This document shows positions 50,412 through 62,092 of a stretch of 64,000 nt of DNA, one piece after another. Made by a program: the position numbers and the translations under genes. This DNA is from Coriobacteriaceae bacterium EMTCatB1 (GTDB lineage Bacteria > Actinomycetota > Coriobacteriia > Anaerosomatales > Anaerosomataceae): NCBI GenBank assembly GCA_001950395.1, contig BDLO01000001.1:1091979-1155978 (forward strand), read 5' to 3'. A model generated the notes under the pieces. The model worked only from the letters and a program-made list of their open reading frames with translations. It had not been told where the DNA came from and did not search any database. Numbering within the stretch: position 1 is the first letter of the stretch; every line of letters begins with the position of its first letter.

Positions 50412-51524
50412 TCAAGGCGTGATCCGCCCTTCTGCAGCGTCCAGCAGCTCGTCGAAGCTGTAGACGCCTGGCTTGCGTCCGCTCGCGGGTTCGATCTCCT
50501 CGACGATGCCACCCTCATGCAATGCATTGAGGATTCGTCGGGCCGCATCACGCGGAATCCCTGAATGGTTGACGAAGTCCGACGCCGAGAAGACCGGCGT
50601 CTCAAACACCCAGTCGAGCGCACGAATCACATGCTGAGAACGCGTCAGCTCGGGCAGACGCTCTTTCATCTGCTCATAGAGCCGCATGATGGAGGTCGCG
50701 CGCGCCAGGTTGTCTTCCGCCTGCACGCGCACCGCGTCGAGGAAGAAGGCGCACCAGCCGGTCCAGTCGTCGTCACGTGACACCGCGTAGAGGCGGTCGA
50801 GGTATTCGTCGCGCCGCGCGTCGAAGTACGCGCTGATGTAGAAGATGGGACGATGGATCAGCCCTGCCTGCCACATGAAGAGCGGAACGATCATGCGGCC
50901 CACGCGACCGTTGCCATCGAGGAACGGGTGCAACGCCTCGAACTCAGCGTGTGCGACGGCGAGCTGCACCAGGCGGTCTGGCTGCTCTGAGTGCAGATAG
51001 CGCTCCCAGCGGGCCATCCCTTCTTCTAAGCGGTCCGGCTCGATGGGGACGAAGCGCGCGGCCTCGATGGTGCTGCCGGGCGCCCCGATCCAGTTCTGTT
51101 CGGTTCGATAGCGTCCGGGCGACTTGTAGGTGCCACGCACGCCTTGGAGCAGGACACGATGCGCTTCCTTGATGACCCTGCCCGAAAGCGGCATCGTCTC
51201 GAGAAGACGCTGCGCTTCACGCACGGCAGCACGGTAGTTGAGCACCTCCTGGATGTCCTCACGCCGCGCTTCGTGCGCCGCCTTGCGTCCCGCTTCGTAC
51301 TCGAGCACTTCCCCCATCGTGGCCTGCGTCCCTTCGATGCGCGAGGACAGCACCGCCTCGTTGGTGGTGAGCGGCGATAGCAAGACGTCGGGGTTGGGCA
51401 TGGCCTGCAGGAGGCCGTCGAAGCGCGCAACAGCTGCGGCGGACGGCCCCAAGAACGGGATTAGACGCTCCCAGCCGATACTCGCGGGAGGGAACTTGCC
51501 CTCGTGATAGCGCACCGCAGCCAT
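50412..51524 (-). CDS. Fic-domain AMP-transferase with N-terminal inhibitory helix
   Basis: 370 residues. The inhibitory motif SSRIEGT (60-66) and catalytic [12 protein letters not shown] (about 196-207) are both intact, so this is a class II, self-inhibited Fic protein. It ends with a winged-helix-like domain ([34 protein letters not shown]). It would transfer AMP from ATP to a protein; the target is unknown. The start overlaps the methyltransferase stop by one base (TGATG), so translation is coupled, and it sits between the methyltransferase and the nuclease of the defence island, as part of it. The alternative GTG 51527 adds one residue. Confidence 0.92.
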   Translation of the reverse strand: MAAVRYHEGKFPPASIGWERLIPFLGPSAAAVARFDGLLQAMPNPDVLLSPLTTNEAVLSSRIEGTQATMGEVLEYEAGRKAAHEARREDIQEVLNYRAAVREAQRLLETMPLSGRVIKEAHRVLLQGVRGTYKSPGRYRTEQNWIGAPGSTIEAARFVPIEPDRLEEGMARWERYLHSEQPDRLVQLAVAHAEFEALHPFLDGNGRVGRMIVPLFMWQAGLIHRPIFYISAYFDARRDEYLDRLYAVSRDDDWTGWCAFFLDAVRVQAEDNLARATSIMRLYEQMKERLPELTRSQHVIRALDWVFETPVFSASDFVNHSGIPRDAARRILNALHEGGIVEEIEPASGRKPGVYSFDELLDAAEGRITP

Positions 51525-54500
51525 CACACGTCCTCCACGTCGAACATGAGGCGGAAGAACTCCTCCTCGATCAGGCGCACCTTCCAGCGGTCGTCGACGC
51601 CTTTCAGATTCTCAAGGTTGTTGTCGCCGTTGACGTAGATGAGGTCGAACTCGCTGTCCTTGGCCGAGTAGCCCTGGCGCGTAAACCACTCGTCGAGCAC
51701 GAGGTTGTCCTGCTCGATGCCTTGAACATCGTCGCCCCCGGGCCTGGTGCGCCAGATCACAAGCACCCTGCGCCCATCGGGAGCCTCGCCCGTGACCGTG
51801 CGGAACCACCAACTGCCGTCCGCCTCCGGCTTGAGCCGCCCATCCAGCCTCAGACGGCCCTCGTCATCGCGTTTGAACGCCGCCGAGAAGGACTGTGGTG
51901 CCGCGATGTGACGAACCCGCAAGCCCAGCAGCCAGTTGAAGGTCTCCAGCAGGTCAACTGCGACTTCGCGTGTCTCGTCGGACCCAGGCCGCTTGACTTT
52001 GAGGGTGTAGGCACGCGGGTCTATGAACTGCTCCACGTTCAGAAGCGACGCGCTTCCACGGCTCTCGACGTCCAGCAGGTAGCTGAGGAAATACTGCTCC
52101 TTCAGCCCGCCGGCACCGCTTGCGACCGGCGCATCGAGCAGGGACTGCTGCGAATCCGAGCGCTTCAGCTCGAGGTTGTTCAGCGTGTCTTCGTACGATT
52201 CGAGCCGTACGATCTTGAAGACGCGAGGCGAGCGCTCGGCCTCTTCCGGGGTGCACAGTCTCTTCGGGCGCCCGTCCTTCCACTCTGGCGCGAAGGTCAC
52301 CTTCTTCAGACGCGGGACAAGCACCGTGTCGAAGTACTGGTCCATCTCTAAGAGGATGAATTTGCGCGAGCCGCCATCCTCGCGATTGAGGTTGATGACT
52401 GCATGGCCTGTCGTTCCGGAACCAGCAAAATAGTCTAGAGCGAGACCGCCGGCGGGAGTAAACCACCCTGCTAGGTCGGCAACCAGACGTACTGGCTTGG
52501 GCCTGTCGAAAGTGTGCTTGCCCATGATTGAAACGAGTTGGGCTGTCTGTTCGCTCACCATGCCATATCGAGGCAGAAGCGAAGGCGGGGTGATTACACT
52601 GCGCTCTTTGCGGCACTTGAGCTTGCCAGCCGCATTGAAGTAGAACTCCACAACTCGTTGGCCCTTACTGTCTACCGTTGGTTGTCCGGAGAACCATGAG
52701 GTCATTTGCGCTTTCTGTGTCCAGCCCGCGTTCAGAGTGATTTCCTCAGTCGTCCTTCCACCGCGGGCCTCGAAGCGGCCGCGTACTACTCGGACGGTCT
52801 CGGAGCCGCCGAACGTCCCGCTGAGTACAGTGCCATCCGGCGCATCAAACCGCACACCTGCAGGGAAGGTGAAATCGCTGGCGGGGTTGGCTTTAGAAAT
52901 CTTCTTGAGTGCGCCGGCCTCAATGAACCCCCCACCACCTGTGATGCCACGTAGCTGCGACACCTCACGTGCGAAAGCGATCACGTACTCGTGATAGCGC
53001 TTAAAGATGCCCTGTTGCTGCGAATGCTGCTTGTCCCAAATCAGCTGCGCCAGGAAGTTGCGTGCTCCAAGAATGCTCGCCATTAGGTACTTGAGGCTCT
53101 CTGACTCGTGGTCATCGATGCTGGAAAAGATGACCCCATCTCCAGCCTGCAGCGCACGCGATGCCCCTAGACGATCCACCATCATGCTTGCCCAACTCGA
53201 GTGCTGATAGCTGTCCTTGTAGACGAACCCGTCGTCGCCCGTGTTGTACGGCGGATCGATGTAGATGCACTTGACCTGCTCGCGGTAGCGTGCCCGCATG
53301 AGTGACAGCGCCTGGAAGTTCTCGCTCTGGAACAGCACGCCATCGGTGAGCTCGTCGATGTCGCCAATCGCTTCGAGAAGCCGCTCGACGAAAGCCCGCT
53401 CGAAGTGCCGTGTATCAATCATCAGAGTCGGATAGGCAACCACAAACTCGGGGGTGAGCGGCTCTGAGTATGCCGGCCGCTCAAGATCTGGCTGCAACTT
53501 GTCGATGCCGTGCAATGCCACCCATTCGGCGCGCTGGGCATCGTTCGCTGCAACTTCGGCGAGCAGCTCCTTGCGCGTCGCCGCATCTTCGATGCCGAGA
53601 ATCGTCGCGATCGACACGCACCAGCTCGTCTCGGTCACGAACTTCTTCTTGAGCCAGAGTTTCTTCTGGAAGTCCTCGAGCTGCGCCAAGAACTCGATGA
53701 TCTTGAGCGCGATACGGCGGATGACCTTAATCTTGGAGAGGTACTGCTCGACGCGTGGCGCGGTCTCGTCTTCGATGTCGTCGAGACGCATGACTTCGCT
53801 CTTGATGTAGAAGTCGAGCTCTCGGCGCAGGAAACCGCCCAGGTCCTTGTGGATGAAGTAGTCGAAGGTGTTGCGCGCGGTGTACCTATCCAGGTGCGCT
53901 CGCAGGCGCGAGTAGTCCGCGCGTGAGCCATCGGCCTTGATGTGCTTCTCGGAAAGCGCGCGGATCCACCGCGCGAGCGACGGGTCGCTTACAGCCTCGA
54001 CGCGCTCCACGGCCGCATCCAGCAGGTCCTTCTGCGAGGGCGGCTTGTCTTTGCCCTCCCGCAGAGCCTCCGGCCAATCCGCGATGGTCGCCGGTCGGTA
54101 CTCGAATCGCAAGACGAGCTCGGATACGCCGCCTTCGCCTGGCTCCTCGGCGATGAAGTCGTCTGCGGCGAGAACGAAGACGCGCTTCTTCCCTTCGGCC
54201 TCCTTGACGTTGCCGTGCTCTCCCTCTGCGGCGTCGACCAGGCGGAAGTGCACGCGCATGGGGTCAGCGTCATCATCAGGGCGAAGGCGGAAAGCGTAGT
54301 CGCGCAGGTACTCGGCGGTCTTGATGTAGTACTGGTCGTGGTTTGCCCAGTAGAGCTTGACCTCTTCGCCCTCGTAGGGGATCGCGTAGACGCCCTCCTT
54401 GTAGCGGCGCAACGAGATGAAATCGCCCTCGTGGTAGTAGCGTGAGAAGAATCGGTAGAGGTGGTCGTAGACCTCGGCCTCGAGCGCGCCCAAGTCTACG

Positions 54501-54802
54501 GCCTCGTTCTCGAGTCGCTCGCGGAGCTCTCGGACCTTGGGAAGCGAGTCGGGGTCAGCTCCGAGCGATGTCGCCTGGGCGATCGCCTCGTCGAGCTCGG
54601 CTTGGAGCGCCGCCTTGTCTGCAGGCTGATAAGTGGCGAGCGCGTCCTTGACCTGCGGCAGCAAATCGTTCTCGAGGAACGCTGTGATCTCGTCGCTTCG
54701 CGCATGGAGGATGCGGTAGATTCCGAAGTCGAGCTCAGGCTGGTCGAGCTGGAAGAGCTCGCGCAGCTTGGCTACGAGACGATCGAAGCGCGGGTTCGAC
54801 AT
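51524..54802 (-). CDS. Long beta-class adenine-N6 DNA methyltransferase (type III Mod-like)
   Basis: 1092 residues, far above the usual 600-700 of type III Mod. The N-terminal about 480 residues are helical (starts [35 protein letters not shown]). Catalytic motif [14 protein letters not shown] (about 513) comes before the AdoMet motif [15 protein letters not shown] (about 787), the beta-class order; the stretch between is the probable target-recognition domain. The C-terminus (about 850-1092) has no recognised fold. It modifies host DNA to protect it from the Res protein. ATG 54802 chosen (AAGGAG before); GTG 54808 is an alternative. Confidence 0.93.
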   Translation of the reverse strand: MSNPRFDRLVAKLRELFQLDQPELDFGIYRILHARSDEITAFLENDLLPQVKDALATYQPADKAALQAELDEAIAQATSLGADPDSLPKVRELRERLENEAVDLGALEAEVYDHLYRFFSRYYHEGDFISLRRYKEGVYAIPYEGEEVKLYWANHDQYYIKTAEYLRDYAFRLRPDDDADPMRVHFRLVDAAEGEHGNVKEAEGKKRVFVLAADDFIAEEPGEGGVSELVLRFEYRPATIADWPEALREGKDKPPSQKDLLDAAVERVEAVSDPSLARWIRALSEKHIKADGSRADYSRLRAHLDRYTARNTFDYFIHKDLGGFLRRELDFYIKSEVMRLDDIEDETAPRVEQYLSKIKVIRRIALKIIEFLAQLEDFQKKLWLKKKFVTETSWCVSIATILGIEDAATRKELLAEVAANDAQRAEWVALHGIDKLQPDLERPAYSEPLTPEFVVAYPTLMIDTRHFERAFVERLLEAIGDIDELTDGVLFQSENFQALSLMRARYREQVKCIYIDPPYNTGDDGFVYKDSYQHSSWASMMVDRLGASRALQAGDGVIFSSIDDHESESLKYLMASILGARNFLAQLIWDKQHSQQQGIFKRYHEYVIAFAREVSQLRGITGGGGFIEAGALKKISKANPASDFTFPAGVRFDAPDGTVLSGTFGGSETVRVVRGRFEARGGRTTEEITLNAGWTQKAQMTSWFSGQPTVDSKGQRVVEFYFNAAGKLKCRKERSVITPPSLLPRYGMVSEQTAQLVSIMGKHTFDRPKPVRLVADLAGWFTPAGGLALDYFAGSGTTGHAVINLNREDGGSRKFILLEMDQYFDTVLVPRLKKVTFAPEWKDGRPKRLCTPEEAERSPRVFKIVRLESYEDTLNNLELKRSDSQQSLLDAPVASGAGGLKEQYFLSYLLDVESRGSASLLNVEQFIDPRAYTLKVKRPGSDETREVAVDLLETFNWLLGLRVRHIAAPQSFSAAFKRDDEGRLRLDGRLKPEADGSWWFRTVTGEAPDGRRVLVIWRTRPGGDDVQGIEQDNLVLDEWFTRQGYSAKDSEFDLIYVNGDNNLENLKGVDDRWKVRLIEEEFFRLMFDVEDV

Positions 54803-54838
54803 CGACACTCCTTCACCTCGAGAGCGAACGGTTCGTTG

Positions 54839-57793
54839 CTAAGCGACAGCCCATTCGATTGTGAATAACTCCTCTGACACCGTCCTCTGCGCCAAGCGTG
54901 ATTCTAGTTCTGCAATCAGCGCGTCACGCTTCTCCATGATTTGATCCTCCACATCGAAAATCTCCTGCCGCTGCCTGCGCTGCAGTCGCTCTAGCTGTGC
55001 GATGCGCTGCTGAATGTCATGCTGCTCCGCAAGCGTTTCTGCTTGCCGGGCCTCACGTCTGAGCGCCTTGATCTTCTCCTTGGTATCCTTCAGCGCCTTC
55101 TCTGCCGCAAAGATGAGGTCGTCAGCCCACTGCTCCAAGCGCTCGCGTGCCTCGTTGAAGTGACGGCTGTTGGCTTCAAGAGACTGGCTTATGGTCGCCT
55201 CTGCATGCCGTCGCGCTTCGGCCGCCAGCTGACGAGCGATACGCTGGGGCGGACCTGCCTCGGCAGACACGACTCGACCCCCAATGGCAAACAGCTTCTC
55301 TGCTGTCTCCTGGTCAAGAGCCTGACCATCCTCAGTCAGCATCGTGAAGAGCAGATACTCCTCGCGCTCATATGCCTCTATAGAGAGACGCTGCAGATGG
55401 AGATAGCCACACATGCCCTTGAGGTCTTCTATTACGCTCACGTGCGTCGGATGGTTGGAGACGTCGAATTCGAGACGAGCATAAGGCGTGCCCAGATTCT
55501 TCGCCTGATTGAGCACCCACTCCCCCAAGGGATGCGTAAGACGGTATAGGAAGGCGTCCAGCGCCGTTACCAGCTCTGGATCTGCGTCTCCTGGCTCGTT
55601 CTTTGAAATCAGGTGGTAGCGGCCGAGCCGCGCGTCCGGAAAAGGTTTGGTTATCAGATCGAAAGCCAACGCTTCATCGAGGAACCGCGCGTAGGGTTTC
55701 AAGATGAACTTTGTAACTGCCCAGAACCGGCGGCTCACGCGATCCAGGTGCACCTGCGCGTCAGCAAGTCGAAGCCGCAGACGCTCATGCACGTCCTCAT
55801 CAAAGTGTTCGAGCAGCAATCGACGTGTGTCGTCTAAGCGACTGCGAATCTGTTCGTCAAGCTCCTCCTGCAAAGCAGCAAACGCAGCATCAATCTCTTC
55901 TGCCGTGCGGCAATTCTCGTAAATCTCCAGAATCCTCTTCTCGAAATCGACTCCGGATTCGATTACACCTAGAACATCGTCAGACGCACCGAACACGCCG
56001 CTGAACAGCTTGAACTTCTCTGACAGAAGCTGTAAGACACGTCTGTCCACCTCGTTGCGCTCGTTTAGGAAATTCACTACGACCACGTCATGCTTCTGCC
56101 CATAGCGATGGCAACGTCCTATGCGCTGTTCAATCCGCTGAGGATTCCAGGGAAGGTCGTAGTTGATCACAAGCGAGCAGAACTGGAGGTTGACACCCTC
56201 GGCCCCCGCCTCCGTAGCAATCATGATGTCTGCATAATCTCGGAAATGCTCTATGAGGGCATTGCGCACGTCGACGTCACGTGAACCGGTCACGCGCCCG
56301 CTTTCGGCATTTCGGGCAACCCAGGACTCGTAGATTCTTGTAGCCTCAGGGCTGGAGTTGCTTCCGTTGAAAACCACGACTCGACCGGCATAGCCATTCG
56401 CTTCGAGAAACGCTTTCAAGTAATCTTGTGTGCGACGAGACTCAGTGAAGACAAGCGCCTTGCGGGCTGCACCCAGCTGTTCCATCTGCTCGAAACCGAG
56501 ACTCAATGCCTTCAGAAGAGCCCGCGCCTTGGCATCTTCACCAACGCTGCGAGCCCACTCCGCAAGACGGCGCAGCTCCTCGATCTCTTCGGCAAGCCGA
56601 ACCGGGTCGAAGTCCTCTTCTCCAGGCTCTCCGTTCTCTTCGTCATCCCAGGCAATCTCTTCGAGCAGATCCTCTTCTATCTCCTCGCCGTCGATCAGCA
56701 TCTCGGCCAGCTCGGCTCCCGTTACGGAAACACGTCGGTCGCGTATCCCTTCTAGGCGGCTCCGTAGAGCGTCCAGCGTCCCAGCGATCGCTGCCGGCGA
56801 AGACGCGAGCAGCTTGCGGATGATCAAGCCGGTCAGATGGCGTTGTCTCCCAGGAAGCGCATATCCGTCACTCCTGGCCAGATAGGCAGTGACCGCTTCA
56901 TACAGCTTCTGTTCTTGATCCGTGGGGGTGAAAGGCACTGTAAGAGGGCGGCGCTCTGTGTAACGGACGTACTCGAGGACTTGATTCCGAAGCGTGCGCT
57001 TGCAGAATCGCGACAACCGTCGTCTCAGCGCCGCCAAGTCGCTTCCGGCTCCGGTGTACAGTGAGCGGAAGGAATTCACGTCGCCGAAGAGACGCTCATC
57101 AATGAGTGTCGACAGCCCATAGAGCTCCAGTAACGAGTTTTGCAGCGGAGTTGCCGTCAACAAGATCGTCCGTCGGCCTTCGGTCGCGTATCTGATGGCT
57201 TGCCCGGTCACATTGCTTGGGCGGTAGGCGTTGCGCAGTTTGTGCGCTTCGTCAATCACAACGAGATCCCACGCGACAGAGCGGATCTCATCCGCCAACC
57301 GCGCAGCGTATGGCATCGAAATGATGACTATCGCGCGCGGGTTGAATGGATCGCGTGCCTCGCGCCGGGCCTGACGAACGGCCTTCGCATCGATTATCGC
57401 GGTAGGCAGGTTGAACTTCTCTCCGAGCTCAAGCGCCCATTGCTTGCGCAGAGAGGCCGGACATATCACCAGCAACCTTCGCCGACGCTCCGCCCAGTAC
57501 TGGCACAGCACGATGCCCGCCTCGATTGTCTTGCCGAGCCCAACCTCGTCAGCAAGAAGAGCCCCACTCGACAGAGGCGATTCCAGCGCAAACAGGGCTG
57601 CTTCAATCTGATGTGGGTTCAAGTCGACTGCGGCATCGAAAAGCGCCGTTGAGAGGCGATCGAGGCCCTCAGAAGAGCGTCGCGTAAGATCGTAGGCGTA
57701 GTACTTTGCATGGTAGGGCGTGATGCTCGCCAACATCGTTTGAGGTGCTGTGTCTGGTTTGGCTGAGTTCCTGTGCTCCGCAAGAGGTTTCAT
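54839..57793 (-). CDS. Snf2/RapA-type SF2 helicase-translocase of the defence island
   Basis: 984 residues. Walker A ADEVGLGKTIEAG (82-94), DEAH in VVIDEAHKLRN, TATPLQNSLLELYG, then the second lobe KALVFTESRRTQDYLKAFL and motif VI QRIGRCHRYGQ. Acidic coiled segment near 350-400; long coiled coil near the C-terminus (about 850-960, KALKDTKEKIKALRREARQAETLAEQ). Resembles RapA and DISARM DrmD. Probably a DNA translocase feeding or sensing invaders. First gene of the island; the lower GC is visible throughout. Upstream, 57794-58067 has no gene. Confidence 0.93.
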   Translation of the reverse strand: MKPLAEHRNSAKPDTAPQTMLASITPYHAKYYAYDLTRRSSEGLDRLSTALFDAAVDLNPHQIEAALFALESPLSSGALLADEVGLGKTIEAGIVLCQYWAERRRRLLVICPASLRKQWALELGEKFNLPTAIIDAKAVRQARREARDPFNPRAIVIISMPYAARLADEIRSVAWDLVVIDEAHKLRNAYRPSNVTGQAIRYATEGRRTILLTATPLQNSLLELYGLSTLIDERLFGDVNSFRSLYTGAGSDLAALRRRLSRFCKRTLRNQVLEYVRYTERRPLTVPFTPTDQEQKLYEAVTAYLARSDGYALPGRQRHLTGLIIRKLLASSPAAIAGTLDALRSRLEGIRDRRVSVTGAELAEMLIDGEEIEEDLLEEIAWDDEENGEPGEEDFDPVRLAEEIEELRRLAEWARSVGEDAKARALLKALSLGFEQMEQLGAARKALVFTESRRTQDYLKAFLEANGYAGRVVVFNGSNSSPEATRIYESWVARNAESGRVTGSRDVDVRNALIEHFRDYADIMIATEAGAEGVNLQFCSLVINYDLPWNPQRIEQRIGRCHRYGQKHDVVVVNFLNERNEVDRRVLQLLSEKFKLFSGVFGASDDVLGVIESGVDFEKRILEIYENCRTAEEIDAAFAALQEELDEQIRSRLDDTRRLLLEHFDEDVHERLRLRLADAQVHLDRVSRRFWAVTKFILKPYARFLDEALAFDLITKPFPDARLGRYHLISKNEPGDADPELVTALDAFLYRLTHPLGEWVLNQAKNLGTPYARLEFDVSNHPTHVSVIEDLKGMCGYLHLQRLSIEAYEREEYLLFTMLTEDGQALDQETAEKLFAIGGRVVSAEAGPPQRIARQLAAEARRHAEATISQSLEANSRHFNEARERLEQWADDLIFAAEKALKDTKEKIKALRREARQAETLAEQHDIQQRIAQLERLQRRQRQEIFDVEDQIMEKRDALIAELESRLAQRTVSEELFTIEWAVA

Positions 57794-57989
57794 CCCGCTT
57801 CCCCATCACCGCCTTCTCGCTGCAACTGCGCCGTAAGGCATTAACCGGGCACCACACCCCAAAGAAGAATGCCAGCCATAGAACCTCGCGCAGGACTCAG
57901 CGCCCCGCTGTCCTCTCTTACTGACGATTGTCCGTGCCGCTACTCACACACTATGCGCACGCGGAAGCATGCGCTTGCCGATTCGCAAC

Positions 57990-58019
57990 TAGAATACAGC
58001 AGAGCTGGTTGGGCTCTGC
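57990..58019 (-). terminator. Terminator-like hairpin after ftsH
   Basis: Minus strand GCAGAGC, 7-base loop, GCTCTGC (58019-57999) followed by TGTATTCT. A second small stem, CCCG-TTTT-CGGG, is at 58054-58043. They separate ftsH from the defence operon. The rest of 57794-58067 (274 bases) contains no recognisable gene or promoter. Confidence 0.5.
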
Positions 58020-58067
58020 CCTCGCAATCGAGTAGAAAGCCGCCCGAAAACGGGAGCCCCCGCCCCC

Positions 58068-60059
58068 CTACGCAGGCGTCACGGGCGGCACTGTTGGCGG
58101 CGGCACGTCGACGATCGGGCGCGTGTCCTCCGGCTGCTCGGGCTTCTCCTCGCGCTCGCGCTCCTTGCGGCGGGGCTTGCGGCCCTCGGTCTCGGCCTTC
58201 GCCTGCCGCTCGGCTTCCTGCTTGAGGTACTCCTCCCAGGTGCCGTCGAGGAGCGCTTTGAGCTCGTCCTTGTCGACGGTCTCCCGCTCGATGAGCACCG
58301 ACGCGATCTGGTCGAGCTGCTCGCGCCGCTCGGTGAGGATGTTCCGCGCCCGGTCGAACGCCTCGTCGATCAGGCGCCGCACTTCCTTGTCGATCTCGTA
58401 GGCGATCTCCTGGCTGTAGTTCGGCGTCGCAGAGAAGTCGCGGCCGAGGAAGACCTCGTGCTGGTCCTCGCCAAGCGTCATCGGCCCCAGCCGGTCGGAC
58501 ATGCCGTAGCGCGTCACCATCTGCCGCGCGAGCTTGGTCGCCCGCTCTAGGTCGTTGCTGGCGCCGGTGGTGACGTCGCCGATCGCGATCTCCTCGGCCA
58601 CACGGCCGCCGAGCAGCATCGCGAGCTCGTCGAGCATCTCGCCTTTCGTGCTCAAGAACTTGTCCTCCGTCGGCAGCGCGAGCGTGTACCCCAGCGCGCG
58701 GCCGCGCGAGATGATGCTGATCTTGTGGATCGGGTCGGTGTTCGGGAGCACGTGGCCGACGAGCGCGTGGCCCGCCTCGTGGTACGCGATGACGCGCTTC
58801 TCCTTCTCGGAGATGAGACGGCTCTTCTTCTCCGGACCGGCGATGACGCGCTCGATGGCCTCCTCGAGCTCCTCCATCTCGATGCGCTTCTTGCCGTGGC
58901 GCGCCGCGAGCAGCGCCGCCTCGTTCACCATGTTCGCGAGATCCGCGCCGGTGAAGCCCGGCGTCCGGCGTGCGAGCACCTCGAGGTCGATGTCGTCGGC
59001 CATCGGCTTGCCGCGCGTGTGGATCTTGAGGATCTCCACGCGTCCTTTGAGGTCCGGGCGGTCCACGACGATCTGCCGGTCGAAGCGACCGGGACGAAGC
59101 AGCGCCGCGTCGAGCACGTCGGGACGGTTCGTGGCCGCCATGATGATGACGTTGTCCTTGATGTCGAAGCCGTCCATCTCCACGAGCAGCTGGTTCAGCG
59201 TCTGCTCGCGCTCGTCGTGACCGCCGCCGAGCCCGGCGCCGCGCATGCGGCCCACGGCGTCGAGCTCGTCGATGAAGACGATGCACGGCGCCGCGGCTTT
59301 CGCCTGCTCGAACAGGTCGCGCACGCGGCTCGCGCCCACGCCGACGAACATCTCGACGAAATCAGAGCCCGAGATCGAGAAGAACGGCACGCCGGCCTCG
59401 CCCGCGACCGCGCGCGCGAGCAGCGTCTTGCCGGTGCCCGGAGGCCCGACGAGCAGCACGCCTTTCGGGATCTTGGCGCCGAGGGCCTGGAACTTGCCCG
59501 GGTTGCTCAAGAACTCCTTGATCTCCTGAAGCTCCTCGACCGCCTCGTCGACGCCCGCGACGTCCTTGAAGGTGATCCGCGGCATGTCGCGGGACATGCG
59601 CTTGGCGCGCGCCTTGCCGAACGACATCACCTTGGAGTTGCCGCCCTGCATCTGGTTCAAGAAGAAGAGCATGACGCCCACGATGAGGATCGCGGGGATG
59701 AGCTGCGAGAGCAGCGCGACCCACCACTGGGAGTCCGCGGTGTTGGCGCGGTAGTCCTTGAGCGGCGGATTCTCGGCAATCACCTGCGCGAACCAGTCCT
59801 CGCCGAGGTACGTGGTGTTGTACTGGCGTGTCTCTTTCTTGGCTTTGGCTTCGGCGTTGGGATAGTAGTCGCCGCGCACGCGCTGCTCGCGCACGATCAC
59901 CTCGGCGTTCACGACCCGTCCGTCTTTGAGCGCCTGCACGAAGGCAGAGGTGGGAAGGTCGTCGACGCGGCCCTGCGTCTCGAAGTTGTTCGCGACGAAC
60001 AGCAGCGCTACCGCTATCAGCAGCAGGTAGAGCAGCGCAGTCCTCAAGTTCCGGTTCAA
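58068..60059 (-). CDS. ftsH: ATP-dependent zinc metalloprotease FtsH
   Basis: 663 residues. Two transmembrane helices (about 7-25 and 112-135) flank a small external domain. AAA+ module: [16 protein letters not shown] (about 206), [30 protein letters not shown]. Zinc site HEAGH (about 430). The tail is Lys/Arg/Glu/Pro-rich. Degrades misfolded or short-lived membrane and soluble proteins. Thirteen bases after hpt; order tilS-hpt-ftsH as in Bacillus and many actinobacteria. Confidence 0.97.
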   Translation of the reverse strand: MNRNLRTALLYLLLIAVALLFVANNFETQGRVDDLPTSAFVQALKDGRVVNAEVIVREQRVRGDYYPNAEAKAKKETRQYNTTYLGEDWFAQVIAENPPLKDYRANTADSQWWVALLSQLIPAILIVGVMLFFLNQMQGGNSKVMSFGKARAKRMSRDMPRITFKDVAGVDEAVEELQEIKEFLSNPGKFQALGAKIPKGVLLVGPPGTGKTLLARAVAGEAGVPFFSISGSDFVEMFVGVGASRVRDLFEQAKAAAPCIVFIDELDAVGRMRGAGLGGGHDEREQTLNQLLVEMDGFDIKDNVIIMAATNRPDVLDAALLRPGRFDRQIVVDRPDLKGRVEILKIHTRGKPMADDIDLEVLARRTPGFTGADLANMVNEAALLAARHGKKRIEMEELEEAIERVIAGPEKKSRLISEKEKRVIAYHEAGHALVGHVLPNTDPIHKISIISRGRALGYTLALPTEDKFLSTKGEMLDELAMLLGGRVAEEIAIGDVTTGASNDLERATKLARQMVTRYGMSDRLGPMTLGEDQHEVFLGRDFSATPNYSQEIAYEIDKEVRRLIDEAFDRARNILTERREQLDQIASVLIERETVDKDELKALLDGTWEEYLKQEAERQAKAETEGRKPRRKEREREEKPEQPEDTRPIVDVPPPTVPPVTPA

Positions 60060-60072
60060 TGCACGCTCCTTG

Positions 60073-60624
60073 TCACGAGGTCTGGGTGTAGACCTCCGGT
60101 TTCAGCACGCCGATGTACGGAAGGTTCCGGTACTTCTCCGCGTAATCAAGTCCATACCCCACCACGAACTCGTCGGGCACGGAGAAGCCGACGTACTTGC
60201 AGTCGATCGGCACGCGCTGCTTGCCCTCCTTGGCGAGCAGCGTGACGACCTCGAGGCTCCTCGGCTTGCGCGACGCGAGGTTGCGGAGGAGGTACTTCAG
60301 CGTAAGCCCAGTGTCGAGGATGTCCTCGACCACCAGCACGTCACGGTCCGCGATGACCTCGTCGAGGTCCTTGATGATGCGCACGACGCCAGACGACTTC
60401 GTGGACGAGCCGTACGACGACACCGCCATGAAGTCGATCTCCGCCGGTCCGTCGATCGCGCGCGCCAGGTCCGCGACGAAGAGCGCGGCGCCCCGCAGCA
60501 CGGCGACCAGCAGCAGCGAAGAGCCCTCGTAGTCGTGCGCGATCTGCGCGCCGAGCTCGCGCACGCGCTGCTGGATCTGCTCCTCGGTGAGCACGATGTG
60601 ATCGATGTCGGGGTGCAGCTGCAT
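60073..60624 (-). CDS. hpt: Hypoxanthine phosphoribosyltransferase
   Basis: 183 residues from ATG 60624 (GGAAGG upstream). PRPP motif [71 protein letters not shown]. Salvages hypoxanthine/guanine to IMP/GMP. Middle gene of tilS-hpt-ftsH. In-frame sequence further upstream overlaps tilS and is not needed. Confidence 0.96.
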   Translation of the reverse strand: MQLHPDIDHIVLTEEQIQQRVRELGAQIAHDYEGSSLLLVAVLRGAALFVADLARAIDGPAEIDFMAVSSYGSSTKSSGVVRIIKDLDEVIADRDVLVVEDILDTGLTLKYLLRNLASRKPRSLEVVTLLAKEGKQRVPIDCKYVGFSVPDEFVVGYGLDYAEKYRNLPYIGVLKPEVYTQTS

Positions 60625-60662
60625 CCTCGCCGTTCCTTCCTCGCACGCTTCGCTGCGACCGC

Positions 60663-62060
60663 TCACGGCCGCTCCCATTCCACCACCACGACGCGCTTCG
60701 TCGCGTCGGTCACCTTGAACCGCTCGCTCGTCACGAGCCCCGCCACCCAGGCGACGTCGCCCGAGCTGCGCACCACCGGCGTCACCGGTCGCAACCGCTT
60801 GGGCACCTTCGCGTCGACGAAGACGTCGTGCAGCTTCTTCGTGCCCGCCATGCCGAGCGGCTGGATCCGATCGCCGGGTCGCGGTGCGTCGACGAGGAGC
60901 GGCAGCCCGAGCGCGTCCGCGTCCAGCACGGCCGCATCGCGCGTCGCGGGCATCTCGCCCGGTTCGGCGTAGCGCGCCGTCATCGCGCCGGCGACGCCCA
61001 GGTCCACGCGTCCGGGGACTTCGAGCAGACAAGGTTCGACCGGAGCGGGCGTATCCGCGCGCCGGGAAACTGCAAGTGTAGCGTACTCCGTCTCGGCTCG
61101 CAGGCCGAAGGGAAGATCGCGCGCGAAATCTTCACACGAAAGCCCGTCGACGATCGCCTCGACGTGCTCGGCCTCGAGCCGTCCTGCCTCCGGGAACGCC
61201 GCGGCGAGCACCGCGCGCACCGTCCTTCGCGCCATCGCTCGCGAGAGCGTCGCCATGCGGGCGCGGTCGAGCTCGACGCGACCCGGCGCGACCGTCGCGA
61301 AGTCGCGCGCGAACGCCTCGGCCATCTCGGCGAGCAGGTCGTCCTCATCCGCGAGGATGCCAAGCGTGCGCTCGGTCGTCCGCGCGAACGCGGGGAACCG
61401 CGTCTCGATGAGCGGGAGCAGCTCGGCCCGGATCCACGCGCGCGTGCGTGCGGTGTCGGCGTTCGTCGCATCTTCTCGCCACGAGGCCCCCTGGGAGGCC
61501 AACCACTCGCGCACCTCGGCCCGCCGCGCCGCGATGAGCGGCCTGACGATGCGGCCGCGCACAGGCCGGATGCCGCGAAGCCCGCTCGCGCCGGCGCCCG
61601 CAAGCAGCCGCATCAGGAAGGTCTCGACGTGGTCGTCGAGCGTGTGCGCGACAGCGATGCGCACGTGCGAGCGCGAGGCGCCCAGCGCGTCTGCGAGCGC
61701 GTCTGCCTCCTGCTCGGCGAAACGGTAGCGCACCCTGCGGCCAGCGTCCTCGAGGTTGAGGCCCTCGGCCGCAGCGTAGGCAGCGACGTCGTAGCGCACC
61801 ACCCGGCACGGCACGCCGAACTCCGCACAGAGCGCCTCGACGAAGGCGGCATCGGCCGCAGCGTCGTCGCCACGCAGCATGTGGTCGACATGCAGCACGC
61901 GCAGTCTGCCCGCGAAATCGCCGAGCGCCCCTGAGGCGAGGAGCCGGAGCAGCGCGACCGAGTCGGCGCCGCCGGACACGAGCGTCACCACTGCGCCGCC
62001 CTCAGGGAACATGCGGTGCTCGAGCGCGGTCGCGCGCGCGATGTCGGGAAGCGACATCAT
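60663..62060 (-). CDS. tilS: tRNA(Ile)-lysidine synthase
   Basis: 465 residues. PP-loop SGGADS (about 29-34); [72 protein letters not shown]-terminal TilS domains end [15 protein letters not shown]. Adds lysidine to the anticodon wobble C of the AUA-reading tRNA; essential. Start ATG 62060 (with a second ATG following); no clear RBS, so an upstream start is possible. Confidence 0.94.
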   Translation of the reverse strand: MMSLPDIARATALEHRMFPEGGAVVTLVSGGADSVALLRLLASGALGDFAGRLRVLHVDHMLRGDDAAADAAFVEALCAEFGVPCRVVRYDVAAYAAAEGLNLEDAGRRVRYRFAEQEADALADALGASRSHVRIAVAHTLDDHVETFLMRLLAGAGASGLRGIRPVRGRIVRPLIAARRAEVREWLASQGASWREDATNADTARTRAWIRAELLPLIETRFPAFARTTERTLGILADEDDLLAEMAEAFARDFATVAPGRVELDRARMATLSRAMARRTVRAVLAAAFPEAGRLEAEHVEAIVDGLSCEDFARDLPFGLRAETEYATLAVSRRADTPAPVEPCLLEVPGRVDLGVAGAMTARYAEPGEMPATRDAAVLDADALGLPLLVDAPRPGDRIQPLGMAGTKKLHDVFVDAKVPKRLRPVTPVVRSSGDVAWVAGLVTSERFKVTDATKRVVVVEWERP

Positions 62061-62092
62061 GTGAGAAGCGTACGCGGGTGCGAGCGCAGACG

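Noticed and set aside
47054-57793. Standard DISARM or BREX locus
   Set aside because: No drmA/drmB/drmC, pglZ or brxC-like gene is present; only the Snf2 and methyltransferase parts recall DISARM.
46916-58067. Integrative element with integrase or att repeats around the defence island
   Set aside because: No integrase, transposase, tRNA or obvious flanking direct repeat was seen at either edge.
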